From assembly GCA_964580525.1 (NCBI GenBank), contig CAZOKN010000003.1, positions 17,939 through 81,938 of the forward strand: a stretch of 64,000 nt of DNA, in the 5' to 3' direction. The stretch's first letter is position 1; each line of letters begins with the position of its first letter. The stretch comes from CAZOKN01 sp964580525 (GTDB lineage: Bacteria; Pseudomonadota; Alphaproteobacteria; Rickettsiales; UBA6187). The translations under genes were made by a program, and so were the position numbers. The notes below the pieces were generated by a model. The model was not told the DNA's origin. It did no database searches and was given only the letters and a program-made list of their open reading frames with translations. Positions 16,549-25,369 of this stretch are shown piece by piece.

Positions 16549-18435
16549 ATGGCAGATAAAGATCTTTTTAGAGAGACAGATAATTACACAGTAAGCGTTG
16601 TGATGCCTTGCTATCACACCGGCCCTGTTCTGCTAAAAGCAATAAAATCTGTATTATCACAAAAACACCTGAGAGAGCTTATTCTTGTCGATAACGGCAA
16701 TTCCAATTATATGCGCGGCAAAATTGATGAAATTGCCACACAAAATCGTAAACTTCATGTGCTGTCAGGCCAGGGAAATATAGGTTTTTCTCGCGCCTGT
16801 AATTTGGGTGAGCATGAAACTAAAGGCGATTATGTCCTTCTTCTCAACCCCGATTGCGTTCTGCCTGACAATGCTTTTGCGCCTGTTGTACAAGCTCTAC
16901 AAAAAAACCCTAAAGCCTGGGTGGCTGGGTGTAAACTGGTCAACCCCAATGGTACAGAGCAAATTGGCAATCGCCGCAATTTGATGAATTTTCGTAATAT
17001 GGTTTCTGAGTGGCTCAATTTATATCGCTATGTTTTTCTGCCACGTATTGAACTTTTTGAAACTTTGCATCCAAAAGGCAGCAGTTATGTACCTGCCATT
17101 TCTGGTGCATTCATGATGATGGAACGCAGTAAATATAAAGATATTGGTGGCTTGGATAAGGGATATTTCTTGCATATCGAAGATATGGATTTCTGCTTCC
17201 GCGTTAATAGCCTTGGTGGCCGCGTAATATTTGTAAGCGATTTGCAGGTCGTGCATTACGGTAGTACGAGCGAAGTTTCCAAACACAAGCTGGATAAACA
17301 CAAAGCACGCGGACTAGCGCGTTATTTTAATAAAAATTATAAAAGCAGTTATCTGCCGGGAGCCATATATCTGGTTTATGCTATAATTTATTTAAGGCTG
17401 ATATTCCAAAGTGCTTTTTATTCATTTGATCTATTGAAAAAGAAATTTTCAGCTTCTGTAAAAGAAGAATTGAAAAAAGAACGCTACCTGAAGTTTCTGG
17501 AAAGTTATAAAGCTTTTGAAATGCCACAGGAAGACACGACAAGAGATCCTAAATTTTATCTTTCAAATCGTTCCCCAATCTTGATTTCTGATATTGAAAG
17601 CCAAATTGGTGTTTGTGTTTTGCGTAGATTACTCGCCGCCAACACAAATGTCATAGCTCTCTATAAAACAAAGGCCATTGATGTTTATCATAAAAAATTG
17701 GTCTGGATAAAAGCTGATATCGATAGCGGGCGTGGCAAAATTGATTTATTGTCTGAGCAAAAACCTCGCACTTTAATCTGGACTTCCAGTATCTTGTTGT
17801 TGCCGGCTTACCTAGAAAACGTCGCTTTTTCTGATATAAAACGCATAATATGTTTCGGTTCAGTTTCAATCTTCAGCCAGGATATGCATCCGGATATCGA
17901 AAAAATGATTTCCGCCGAACAAGATATTTCAAGAGCCTGCAGCCGCAAAGGGATAGAATGTACAATCTTGCGTGTACCAATGGTTTATGGCATCAGCCGC
18001 AAAAGCTTTATTTCCTCTATGTATGGCTTCGCCAAAAAAACTGGATGGTTGCCTGGCCTTCGTAATAATTTAAAAATCTGTCAGCCTGTGCATGCTGATG
18101 ATTTGGCCATTATATCTATATTAATCCTTAATATGGAATCAACCTACAACAGAAATTACAACTTAATTGGCGGCAATAGCGACATTGATTTCCGCGACAT
18201 GCAAAGCCAGATATTTGAAATTTGCGATAAAAAAGATAAAATCATTAACACTGCTTTGCTGGTTAAAATGTTTAATTTATTTTTGCGTGCTAATAAAGTT
18301 AACGAGCGCTACGATGATATAATAAGATATAGCCTAAACAGCGAGGTTCTTGATAGCTGCGCTAATGCAAAAAATGATTTTGGCTATACACCACGCGCAT
18401 TTACCTTTACAAAAAAAGAAGATTTGATGTTGTAG
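16549..18435 (+). CDS. GT2 glycosyltransferase fused to a degenerate SDR/epimerase-like domain
   Basis: I use the ATG at 16549 (628 residues); a TTG at 16450 would add 33 unconserved residues, and neither start has a clear ribosome site. Residues ~15-300 are a family 2 glycosyltransferase like rhamnosyltransferases (SVVMPCYH, VDNGNSN, the acidic NPDC at ~100-103, IEDMDFCFR). A hydrophobic stretch at ~300-330 may anchor it at the membrane. From ~342 the rest resembles an NAD-dependent sugar epimerase, but the glycine-rich loop reads ISDIESQIG and no YxxxK pair is visible, so it is probably not a working oxidoreductase. It lies directly after the rhamnose genes, so a role in adding rhamnose to a surface glycan is a fair inference. 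Confidence 0.75.
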   Translation: MADKDLFRETDNYTVSVVMPCYHTGPVLLKAIKSVLSQKHLRELILVDNGNSNYMRGKIDEIATQNRKLHVLSGQGNIGFSRACNLGEHETKGDYVLLLNPDCVLPDNAFAPVVQALQKNPKAWVAGCKLVNPNGTEQIGNRRNLMNFRNMVSEWLNLYRYVFLPRIELFETLHPKGSSYVPAISGAFMMMERSKYKDIGGLDKGYFLHIEDMDFCFRVNSLGGRVIFVSDLQVVHYGSTSEVSKHKLDKHKARGLARYFNKNYKSSYLPGAIYLVYAIIYLRLIFQSAFYSFDLLKKKFSASVKEELKKERYLKFLESYKAFEMPQEDTTRDPKFYLSNRSPILISDIESQIGVCVLRRLLAANTNVIALYKTKAIDVYHKKLVWIKADIDSGRGKIDLLSEQKPRTLIWTSSILLLPAYLENVAFSDIKRIICFGSVSIFSQDMHPDIEKMISAEQDISRACSRKGIECTILRVPMVYGISRKSFISSMYGFAKKTGWLPGLRNNLKICQPVHADDLAIISILILNMESTYNRNYNLIGGNSDIDFRDMQSQIFEICDKKDKIINTALLVKMFNLFLRANKVNERYDDIIRYSLNSEVLDSCANAKNDFGYTPRAFTFTKKEDLML

Positions 18436-18439
18436 AATA

Positions 18440-18578
18440 TAGTGTAAGTGTGAGTTGTTAGTGTGAGTGAAAAAAATTAAGGGATAAAAAGGTAAATAAG
18501 AGATTTTAGAATTTTTTCTCTTAATTCCCTTAGTTTACTTATTTCCTTCACTCACACTAACAACTCACACTCGCACTA
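18440..18578. repeat. Large near-perfect inverted repeat (hairpin) between glycan genes
   Basis: Bases 18440-18471 are complementary to 18547-18578 at 30 of 32 positions, plus one G-U pair. Inside, TAAGGGA (18478-18484) pairs with TCCCTTA (18526-18532) and TAAGAGA (18497-18503) with TCTCTTA (18517-18523). The arm itself contains a direct repeat of GTGTGAGT. The whole spacer between the glycosyltransferase and the epimerase could fold into one long stem. It is not a normal terminator and encodes no protein that I can see. Confidence 0.75.
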
Positions 18579-18595
18579 CTCTAGAGGAGAAAAAA

Positions 18596-19567
18596 ATGAC
18601 CATTCTAGTCACAGGCGCAGCCGGTTTTATAGGCTCTTATGTTAGTAAATTTCTGCTTGAGCGCGGTGATAAGGTTATCGGCGTTGATAATTTGAATGAT
18701 TATTACGAAGTATCTCTAAAACAATCACGCCTGGAAATGCTAAAGAATTACGCAAATTTTTCTTTTTATAAAAATGATATTTCTGACAAACAAGCAATGG
18801 ATAAAATCGTTGCTGAAAATCCTGGCATAAATCGCGTTATACACCTTGCTGCACAAGCAGGGGTGCGCTATTCGCTAGAAAATCCATTTGCTTATGTGCA
18901 GAGCAATCTTGTCGGCCATATGGTAATTCTTGAAATGTGCCGTAACATCAAAAATTTTAAACATCTAGTTTATGCCAGCTCAAGCTCGGTTTATGGCGGA
19001 AATACTAAGCTACCTTTTGCCGTAGAAGACAGAGTAGACACTCCCCTCTCCCTCTACGCTGCCACCAAAAAATCTGACGAATTATTGGCACACAGCTACA
19101 GCCATTTATATAAATTTCCAACAACAGGTTTAAGGTTTTTTACAGTTTATGGTCCATCAAGCAGACCCGATATGGCAACTTTTTTATTTACCAAAGCTAT
19201 AATTGAAGGAAAGGAAATTGATGTGTTTAACAACGGTGATATGCTTCGCGATTTCACTTATATAGACGACATAGTCAGCGGCACAGTTGCAGCATTAGAT
19301 AACCCACCTTCAAATACACCACCATATAAGGTTTATAATTTGGGAAATAACAAACCTGAAAAGCTAATGTATTTTATTAATACTCTAGAAAAACTTATTG
19401 ATAAAAAAGCTAAAATTAATTTCAAACCAATGCACCCTGGTGATGTAATGTCCACTGCTGCCGATATTACGGATTCAACAAAAGATCTCGGCTTCAAACC
19501 AACAACTTCTATCGAAGAAGGGTTGGCCAAATTTGTTGAGTGGTATAGGGGATATTATAAAATATAA
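18596..19567 (+). CDS. NAD-dependent epimerase, probably UDP-glucuronate 4-epimerase
   Basis: This is a 323-residue extended SDR enzyme. It has GAAGFIGS at the N-terminus, GVDNLNDYYEVSLK, AGVRYSLENPFAYV, SSSSVYGG, and a YxxxK pair (YAATK). The NDYY and GVRYSLENP segments are typical of UDP-glucuronate 4-epimerases (GAE/LpsL type), which convert UDP-glucuronate to UDP-galacturonate. The nearby ugd makes UDP-glucuronate and galU makes UDP-glucose, which supports this use. GAGGAGA precedes the ATG at good spacing. The 140-base hairpin lies just upstream. Other UDP-hexose epimerase activity cannot be excluded. Confidence 0.85.
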   Translation: MTILVTGAAGFIGSYVSKFLLERGDKVIGVDNLNDYYEVSLKQSRLEMLKNYANFSFYKNDISDKQAMDKIVAENPGINRVIHLAAQAGVRYSLENPFAYVQSNLVGHMVILEMCRNIKNFKHLVYASSSSVYGGNTKLPFAVEDRVDTPLSLYAATKKSDELLAHSYSHLYKFPTTGLRFFTVYGPSSRPDMATFLFTKAIIEGKEIDVFNNGDMLRDFTYIDDIVSGTVAALDNPPSNTPPYKVYNLGNNKPEKLMYFINTLEKLIDKKAKINFKPMHPGDVMSTAADITDSTKDLGFKPTTSIEEGLAKFVEWYRGYYKI

Positions 19568-19647
19568 TAATCCTTCTTAAAAATTTTTATATATTCTTAA
19601 AGTCATGAATAATATATAAGAAATACATAAGAATTTTGGAGTTTGTT

Positions 19648-20697
19648 ATGGCAAGTGTAAAAAAAATCAGAGTTAGCATTGTTGGAGCCAGCGGCTATAC
19701 AGGCGCGGAGCTTATAAGAATTTTGCATAACCATCCTAAAGCAGAAATTGTTAGTCTTATTGCCGAAAAAAATGCCGGTCAACCAATTGCTGATATTTAC
19801 ACACATCTTAGACCTTTTAAACTTCCTGATCTGATAAAAATCGAAGAAGCCAATTGGAAAAATGTTGATGTTGTATTTTGTTGCTTGCCGCACGCGACTT
19901 CACAAGAAGTAATAAAAAACCTTCCTAAGCATTTGAAAATTATAGATCTTTCTGCAGATTTCAGACTGACAGACGCTGCTGTATATAAAGAATGGTATGG
20001 CCATGCCCACCAGGCACCAAAATTGCAAAAAGAAGCAGTTTATGGTCTTTGTGAGCTGTTCAGAAATGATATTAAAAAAGCTAGATTAATTGCAAATCCT
20101 GGCTGCTACCCAACAACAGCTATAGTTCCTCTCTTCCCACTTTTGGAAGCTGGTTTAATAGAAAGCAGTGACATAATAATCGATTCAAAATCAGGCACCA
20201 GTGGTGCCGGCAGATCAGCAAAGCAGGATATTTTATTCTGTGAAGTAAATGATGGATTTAAGGCTTATGGCGTTTGTAAACACAGACATATGCCGGAAAT
20301 TGAGCAAGAACTTTCTATAGCTGCCGGGAAAAATATTAAGGTACATTTCAGCCCACAGCTTGTGGCAATGAACAGAGGCATACTTTCTACGATTTACGTA
20401 AAGCCTAAAAAAGGCAAAAAAATCGCTGATTTAAGAAAAATCCTCGAGAAAAAATATAAAAATGAAGCATTTGTGCATGTTTTGCCAAATGGTCAACTCC
20501 CTTCAACACGGGATGTATATACAACAAATCAATGCATAATCGGCCTAACAGAAGGCAGGACACCGGATAGAATTGTAATCGTTTCAGTTATTGATAACCT
20601 TGTAAAAGGCGCTTCTGGCCAAGCTGTACAGAATATGAATATAATTTTTGGTATTGATGAAACTACCGGGCTGGATTTCTGCCCAGTATTTCCATAA
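19648..20697 (+). CDS. argC: N-acetyl-gamma-glutamyl-phosphate reductase
   Basis: The protein has 349 residues from the ATG at 19648 (with a TTGGAG site); the TTG 12 bases upstream is not needed. It has the dinucleotide-binding GASGYTGAELIRI, the catalytic cysteine motif NPGCYPT, and KSGTSGAGR. It reduces N-acetylglutamyl phosphate to the semialdehyde with NADPH in arginine synthesis. No other arg gene is adjacent, so the pathway is scattered. It is followed 11 bases later by a gamma-carbonic anhydrase-like gene, probably in one transcript. Confidence 0.96.
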   Translation: MASVKKIRVSIVGASGYTGAELIRILHNHPKAEIVSLIAEKNAGQPIADIYTHLRPFKLPDLIKIEEANWKNVDVVFCCLPHATSQEVIKNLPKHLKIIDLSADFRLTDAAVYKEWYGHAHQAPKLQKEAVYGLCELFRNDIKKARLIANPGCYPTTAIVPLFPLLEAGLIESSDIIIDSKSGTSGAGRSAKQDILFCEVNDGFKAYGVCKHRHMPEIEQELSIAAGKNIKVHFSPQLVAMNRGILSTIYVKPKKGKKIADLRKILEKKYKNEAFVHVLPNGQLPSTRDVYTTNQCIIGLTEGRTPDRIVIVSVIDNLVKGASGQAVQNMNIIFGIDETTGLDFCPVFP

Positions 20698-20708
20698 AAA
20701 GGAGCCCT

Positions 20709-21227
20709 ATGACACGCATATTTCCTGCATATAAAGGTATCTCGCCAAAAATTGCCCCTGATGCTTTTGTCGCACCTAGTGCAGACATTATAGGCGATGT
20801 TGAAATTGGCAGTAAATGTGGAATCTGGTTTAATTGCGTTTTACGGGGCGATGTTGCACATATTAGAATTGGCGACAGAACAAATATTCAGGATGGCACA
20901 GTAATCCACGTAACACGCGGTGGTCACCCAACGCTAATCGGCAGCGGTGTTACAATCGGCCACAAAGCTTTACTACACGCATGCAAACTAGAGGATTCTT
21001 GCTTCGTAGGTATGGGCGCTATAATTATGGATGATGTGATTGTAGAATCCAGCGCCATGGTTGCCGCCGGAGCGCTAATTACTCCAGGAAAGATCGTTAA
21101 AAAAGGCCAGATCTGGGCTGGTAATCCAGGAAAATATTTCCGTGATCTAACCGAAAAAGAAGCTGCCTTCATCGCCATTTCCGAAAATAATTACGTCAAA
21201 CATGTAGAAGAATATCTGGCTGGATGA
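20709..21227 (+). CDS. Gamma carbonic anhydrase family protein
   Basis: This 172-residue protein is built of left-handed beta-helix hexapeptide repeats (for example IGDVEIGSKCGIWFNCVLRG). It has the family metal-site pattern GHKALLHACKL, with the second histidine of the classical three, and the NIQDGTVIHV segment. Such trimeric proteins (PaaY, YrdA, CaiE) bind zinc or iron; few have proven carbonic anhydrase activity. An AAGGAG site lies just before the ATG. It seems co-transcribed with argC. Confidence 0.88.
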   Translation: MTRIFPAYKGISPKIAPDAFVAPSADIIGDVEIGSKCGIWFNCVLRGDVAHIRIGDRTNIQDGTVIHVTRGGHPTLIGSGVTIGHKALLHACKLEDSCFVGMGAIIMDDVIVESSAMVAAGALITPGKIVKKGQIWAGNPGKYFRDLTEKEAAFIAISENNYVKHVEEYLAG

Positions 21228-21299
21228 TAATTCTTATTATAATTCTTGAATTTATCTTTATCCTACCTATCATAACCATAGTTTAACTATTATAAAATT

Positions 21300-21623
21300 A
21301 TGGAAGTTATGAAGATAAAAAAAGCATTAAAAATGTTATCAGCTTTATCTCAGGAAACCAGGCTTGCTATCTTTAAATTGCTAGTGCAGGAGGGTCCTGA
21401 AGGGATATCCGCTGGCGCAATTTCTGAAATTTTGCAAGTTCCCCCAACAACCCTCTCCTTTCATTTGGCTCAACTTAGCGATTCAGGATTACTTAAATCT
21501 CACAAAAATGGTCGGGTTGTTATGTATGCAGCCAAGCATAAATCCTTCAAAAACCTCCATCGCTTTATCACCGAAAATTCCTATAAAAAGCGCCAAAAAG
21601 AGCTAAAAACAGAGGAAAATTAA
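21300..21623 (+). CDS. ArsR family winged-helix regulator
   Basis: This is a 107-residue protein with an ArsR-type winged helix: LSALSQETRLAIFKLL, then the recognition region VPPTTLSFHLAQLSDSGLL and a wing with KNGRVVMYAA. No cysteine pair is present, so metal sensing of the ArsR/SmtB type is unlikely; it belongs with the non-metal members. An alternative ATG lies three codons on. Its target is unknown; the next gene, 34 bases later, is an orphan prepilin, and the two may be co-transcribed. Confidence 0.85.
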   Translation: MEVMKIKKALKMLSALSQETRLAIFKLLVQEGPEGISAGAISEILQVPPTTLSFHLAQLSDSGLLKSHKNGRVVMYAAKHKSFKNLHRFITENSYKKRQKELKTEEN

Positions 21624-21657
21624 CCTATTATTAAATATTATCCTATAATCTGTATAT

Positions 21658-22449
21658 ATGGCAAAAAATGACAATATATTGAGATTATTGATAAAAAATA
21701 GTACCAACCAGCGCGGGGTAAGTCTGGCTGAACTTGCTATTAGTGTAAGCATTATCGGTATAATGCTGGCAGGAGTTTTAGGCGGAATGAACGTTATAAA
21801 AGCTTCAAACCTACGTCGTGTTGTCACAGAATTCACAACCTATAAACAAGCTGTAGATAATTTCGTAACTCAATATGGTTATTTACCAGGCGATATACCA
21901 ACAGCATATAGTTTTTGGGGTGCAACTTGTGGCGCCAACACTTCCGGTGCGGCAGGATCCTGCAATGGTAGTGGAGATGGCACAATTGCAGCAATACAAA
22001 GCGGTGTTACACTGCCTTATGAAGATCTATTGGCCTGGAAACATCTAGCGCTTGCGGGTTTAATCGGTGGCAGCTTCACTGGAACAAATATTGATGGCTC
22101 TACACGCTATAAGCTTGATGTCAACGCCCCGGCGTCCGCAGCTATTACAGACAGTATATATAGCTTCGCCTTTCAAGGAGGTGCTAGCGTGATTTATAGT
22201 ACCACAGGCCATGCCTTTCACTTCGGCACAATCACAACAGGCAACCCTACATCTGCCGCTATGTTATCAAAAGATGCTTACGCTATAGACAAAAAAATTG
22301 ATGACGGCTTGGCCTCTTACGGCAACTTATACACTATAAGGGCAGGCTCTGGATGCGTCGATGCTGTTTCTTCAGCTGCTTCAGCAAACTACGATTTCAG
22401 CAGCACAGTAAAAGGATGCCACTTATTATATTGGTATAAGAAATCCTAA
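21658..22449 (+). CDS. Orphan prepilin-like protein (second copy)
   Basis: This is a 263-residue protein. The prepilin peptidase site is at G20/V21 (RGVSLAELA), Glu25 takes the +5 position, and a hydrophobic helix follows to ~43. The mature part shares with the protein at 6322 the LPGD/YPGD motif, an FWGA motif, a WKHL/WQHL motif and a paired-cysteine C-terminus. It has many Gly, Ser and Thr residues, as do secreted beta-rich pilin heads. The leader is of normal length, unlike the other copy. It lies downstream of the ArsR-type gene and converges on a lipoprotein gene, with a 4-base overlap. Confidence 0.75.
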   Translation: MAKNDNILRLLIKNSTNQRGVSLAELAISVSIIGIMLAGVLGGMNVIKASNLRRVVTEFTTYKQAVDNFVTQYGYLPGDIPTAYSFWGATCGANTSGAAGSCNGSGDGTIAAIQSGVTLPYEDLLAWKHLALAGLIGGSFTGTNIDGSTRYKLDVNAPASAAITDSIYSFAFQGGASVIYSTTGHAFHFGTITTGNPTSAAMLSKDAYAIDKKIDDGLASYGNLYTIRAGSGCVDAVSSAASANYDFSSTVKGCHLLYWYKKS

Positions 22450-22874
22450 TCAGGTGCTTTTATCTGAGGAAAAATACCAAAGTCTTTTTTATCAATTTTT
22501 TTAGTCGATAAAATTTTCACAACTTTTAAATTTCCATCAAATTCAACTTCTGTCTGGTATATTTTACCCTTTGTAAGCTCCAAAGGAGTTCCAAGGAATT
22601 CCCACAAACCGAAAGTCACCAAATCCATAACTCCATGCAAAACAGCACGGCCAGGGCTAGGCTTATTAGCCATATCATATTGATAGGTTTGAACTATATT
22701 GCCATTTGGCAAATTACGCATATCAACAGGAGTGCCCATTTCAAAATTAACAGTAGATTCACCAGCGCCTTTCCTAACAGCTTCCATATTAGGAGCCTCA
22801 CGGCCATTTATAGCCATCGCAACAGCACAACCATTCAGAGAAATAAGCAATAAAACTGCAATAATTTTTTTCAT
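22446..22874 (-). CDS. Small lipoprotein of unknown function
   Basis: From the ATG at 22874 the product has 142 residues. It begins with a lipoprotein signal, MKKIIAVLLLISLNGCAV, with the lipid-accepting Cys near residue 16. A 4-codon longer start at 22886 lacks a ribosome site. The mature part (about 125 residues) has no cysteine pairs and a short hydrophobic stretch (VMDLVTFGLWEFLGTPLEL). The pattern EMGTP, then NGNIVQTYQYD and YQTEVEFD, resembles small outer-membrane-assembly-type lipoproteins (SmpA/BamE-like), but the match is weak. It would sit on the inner face of the outer membrane or on the inner membrane. Confidence 0.6.
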   Translation of the reverse strand: MKKIIAVLLLISLNGCAVAMAINGREAPNMEAVRKGAGESTVNFEMGTPVDMRNLPNGNIVQTYQYDMANKPSPGRAVLHGVMDLVTFGLWEFLGTPLELTKGKIYQTEVEFDGNLKVVKILSTKKIDKKDFGIFPQIKAPD

Positions 22875-22962
22875 AATAGATTCCATAAATTTAAATAACT
22901 CCCGAATAATACAGAAAGATTATTACAGAAATATTACTGTTTTGAAAAAAGTGAAAATAAAT

Positions 22963-24273
22963 CTAGCGTCCAACCGACACATACTTAAGTCCCGATTTAC
23001 TTACATCTTCCTGATCAAAAAGATTACGCAAGTCAACAATCAAGTCGCCTTTTATGAGATCTTTGACTTTTTGTAGATCAATTTTTTTGAACTCGTCCCA
23101 TTCAGTCAAAATAACTACAGCATCGGCATCTTTTATCGCTTTGTAGCTATCTTTGCACCATTTTATATCACCTTCTGGCAATTCTTTTTTTGCTTCTTCC
23201 ATACCTTGCGGGTCATAAACAGAAACAACAGCACCCTGAGACAACAACTCAGGAATTATAACAAGGCTTGGACTATAACGCATATCATCAGTGTTTGCCT
23301 TAAATGTAAGGCCTAATATAGCAATATTTTTTCCTTCAACATTGCCACCACAGGCCGCAACAATTTTATGTACCATCCTCTGTCTGCGTTCATCATTAGA
23401 AGAAATAACCGATTCAACTATACGTGTTGGAAACCCAGCATCTGAGGCAATATATGTAAGTGCCAAAGTATCTTTCGGAAAGCAAGAACCACCATAACCA
23501 GGTCCGGGTTGCATATACTTGCCGCCAATACGCTTATCCATGCCCATACCTTTTAGTACAAGATCAATATCTGCACCTACACCCTCACAAATATCGGCTA
23601 CTTCATTAGCAAAGGCAATTTTTGTCGCCAGGAAAGCGTTAGAAGCATATTTAATCAATTCAGCAGTAGCTATATTGGTGAACAAAATAGGTACACCCTC
23701 ACCTACTAAATTTCTATAAAGCATCTGCATAGTATTTTGCGTGTAAGCAGATTCGGCACCAATTATGATTCTATCCGGGTGCATAAAATCGTCTATCGCA
23801 GCTCCTTCTCTAAGGAATTCAGGGTTAGATGCAACTTCACATCCCTGCACAGAAGATTTCTTTGCAAGGATTTCAGCAACTTTCTTTCCCGTTCCAACCG
23901 GAACAGTTGATTTAGTTACAACTACAGTTTTATAAGAAAGATTTTCCGCAATTTCTTCTACAGCCGCAAATATATATTTAAGATCAGCACGGCCAGTTCT
24001 TTCATCCGTTGGAGTACCAACTGCTAACAAAATAACATCCGCTTTTTCAAACAAAGCATTTTTTAAAGAAGTAGTAAAACTAATATTTTTTGCAGCATAG
24101 TTACGCCGTACTATTTCTTCAAGCCCTGGCTCATATATTGGAATTATACCTTTGATAAGCTTACTTATTTTATCTTCGCTTTTATCAACACAAACAACAT
24201 CATGCCCCATATCGGCAAAACATGCTCCGGAAACTAAACCAACATAACCTGTACCTATTACGACTATTCTCAT
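22963..24273 (-). CDS. ugd: UDP-glucose 6-dehydrogenase
   Basis: This 436-residue protein has the NAD-binding GTGYVGLVSGACFADMGH at the N-terminus, the catalytic cysteine motif PGYGGSCFPKDT, and the C-terminal UDP-binding half (ILGLTFKANTDDMRYSPS). It oxidises UDP-glucose twice to UDP-glucuronate with two NAD. It lies 28 bases downstream of galU on the same strand, so the substrate is supplied by the first gene of the pair. The product likely feeds the UDP-glucuronate 4-epimerase-like enzyme at 18596. Confidence 0.96.
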   Translation of the reverse strand: MRIVVIGTGYVGLVSGACFADMGHDVVCVDKSEDKISKLIKGIIPIYEPGLEEIVRRNYAAKNISFTTSLKNALFEKADVILLAVGTPTDERTGRADLKYIFAAVEEIAENLSYKTVVVTKSTVPVGTGKKVAEILAKKSSVQGCEVASNPEFLREGAAIDDFMHPDRIIIGAESAYTQNTMQMLYRNLVGEGVPILFTNIATAELIKYASNAFLATKIAFANEVADICEGVGADIDLVLKGMGMDKRIGGKYMQPGPGYGGSCFPKDTLALTYIASDAGFPTRIVESVISSNDERRQRMVHKIVAACGGNVEGKNIAILGLTFKANTDDMRYSPSLVIIPELLSQGAVVSVYDPQGMEEAKKELPEGDIKWCKDSYKAIKDADAVVILTEWDEFKKIDLQKVKDLIKGDLIVDLRNLFDQEDVSKSGLKYVSVGR

Positions 24274-24301
24274 TATTGTATTTATCCGTTTTCTATTAAC
24301 G

Positions 24302-25177
24302 CTACTTATACTTTTTTATCATATCAACAACCCGCTCACGCATATCGCGTTCTTCCATGGCATAAGCGATATTTGCATCAAGCCAACCAACACGATTACC
24401 ACAATCAAATCTTTTTCCTTCAAATTTAAATCCATAAAACGGCGATGATGGCAGCATTTTTGCCATTGCGTCCGTAAGCTGAATTTCGCCATCTTTCGCA
24501 GCCTGACCTTTTTCGAGATAACTAAATATTTCAGGCTGTAAAATATATCTACCGGTCAAAGAAAGGTTAGACGGAGCCTTCTCCGGAGCCGGTTTTTCTA
24601 CCATTCCTTTGGCCTTTATAAGACGACCATTTTCACTTTCCGGATCGAGTATACCATATTTACTTGTTTGCTCCTTAGGAACTTCCGCAACAGCGATAAC
24701 ATTTCCGCCACCAACTTCATTATAAGCCGTAACCATCTGGGCAAGAAGGCCTTTTTTTGGATTTAAAACCATCTCATCTGCCAGCAATACGGCAAAAGGC
24801 TCATCATGAATTAAATGTCTCGCACACCAAACCGCGTGGCCAAGACCTCTAGGCTCGCGCTGAGGCACAAAAGCTATCTGACCGGAGGATGGAGTCCAGT
24901 CCCGTACCTGCGCCAAAACATCTTTTTTATCGCCTTCTGATAACACAGCCTGCAACTCAAAGGCATGGTCAAAATGATTGTTTATCGCACTCTTATTACG
25001 CCCTGTGATAAATATAAATTCTTCGATACCCGCTTCAACCGCCTCTTCAAAAGCATACTGAATCAATGGCTTAGCTACAACTGGCAGCATTTCTTTCGGT
25101 ATTGCTTTTGTAGCAGGTAGAAACCTAGTTCCTAATCCACCCACAGGAAAAACGGCTTTTTTTATTGGTTTTGCCAT
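24302..25177 (-). CDS. galU: UTP-glucose-1-phosphate uridylyltransferase
   Basis: I start at the ATG at 25177 (MAKPIKKAVFPVGG, 291 residues). It has a GGGGG site, and the 16 residues upstream in the open frame are unconserved and overlap a repeat. The signature GGLGTRFLPATKAIPKEM is typical of GalU, and EKPAPEKAPSNLSLTGRY follows in the middle. It makes UDP-glucose from UTP and glucose-1-phosphate. It is the first gene of the galU-ugd pair. Confidence 0.96.
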   Translation of the reverse strand: MAKPIKKAVFPVGGLGTRFLPATKAIPKEMLPVVAKPLIQYAFEEAVEAGIEEFIFITGRNKSAINNHFDHAFELQAVLSEGDKKDVLAQVRDWTPSSGQIAFVPQREPRGLGHAVWCARHLIHDEPFAVLLADEMVLNPKKGLLAQMVTAYNEVGGGNVIAVAEVPKEQTSKYGILDPESENGRLIKAKGMVEKPAPEKAPSNLSLTGRYILQPEIFSYLEKGQAAKDGEIQLTDAMAKMLPSSPFYGFKFEGKRFDCGNRVGWLDANIAYAMEERDMRERVVDMIKKYK

Positions 25178-25205
25178 ATAAGACCCCCGATTAAATCGCG
25201 TATCA

Positions 25206-25231
25206 GCATATTGACGCATTCGCATATTGGC
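25206..25231. repeat. Direct repeat GCATATTGAC / GCATATTGGC upstream of galU
   Basis: GCATATTGAC at 25206-25215 and GCATATTGGC at 25222-25231 form a short tandem of the same word, followed by AAGGG. The first 10-mer also occurs at 651-660, and GCATATTGGCAAAGG occurs at 58613-58627. This looks like another member of the dispersed intergenic repeat family. Confidence 0.4.
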
Positions 25232-25302
25232 AAGGGAAAACCAATCATCGTTGGAAGTTGTTCCTTGTCGATATGCTATTTATAGCGTACTTATTTTTCC
25301 TG

Positions 25303-25330
25303 TTGACATCTAAATTAAAACCCTTATTTT
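25303..25330 (+). promoter_or_regulatory. Putative sigma-70-type promoter for rpmG
   Basis: A perfect TTGACA (25303-25308), a 16-base spacer and TATTTT (25325-25330) lie about 40 bases before the rpmG start. No other gene on this strand is near, so it fits rpmG. Confidence 0.55.
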
Positions 25331-25369
25331 CACGCCTCCTGTTTTGTTTCATTTATTAGATTAGAAAAA

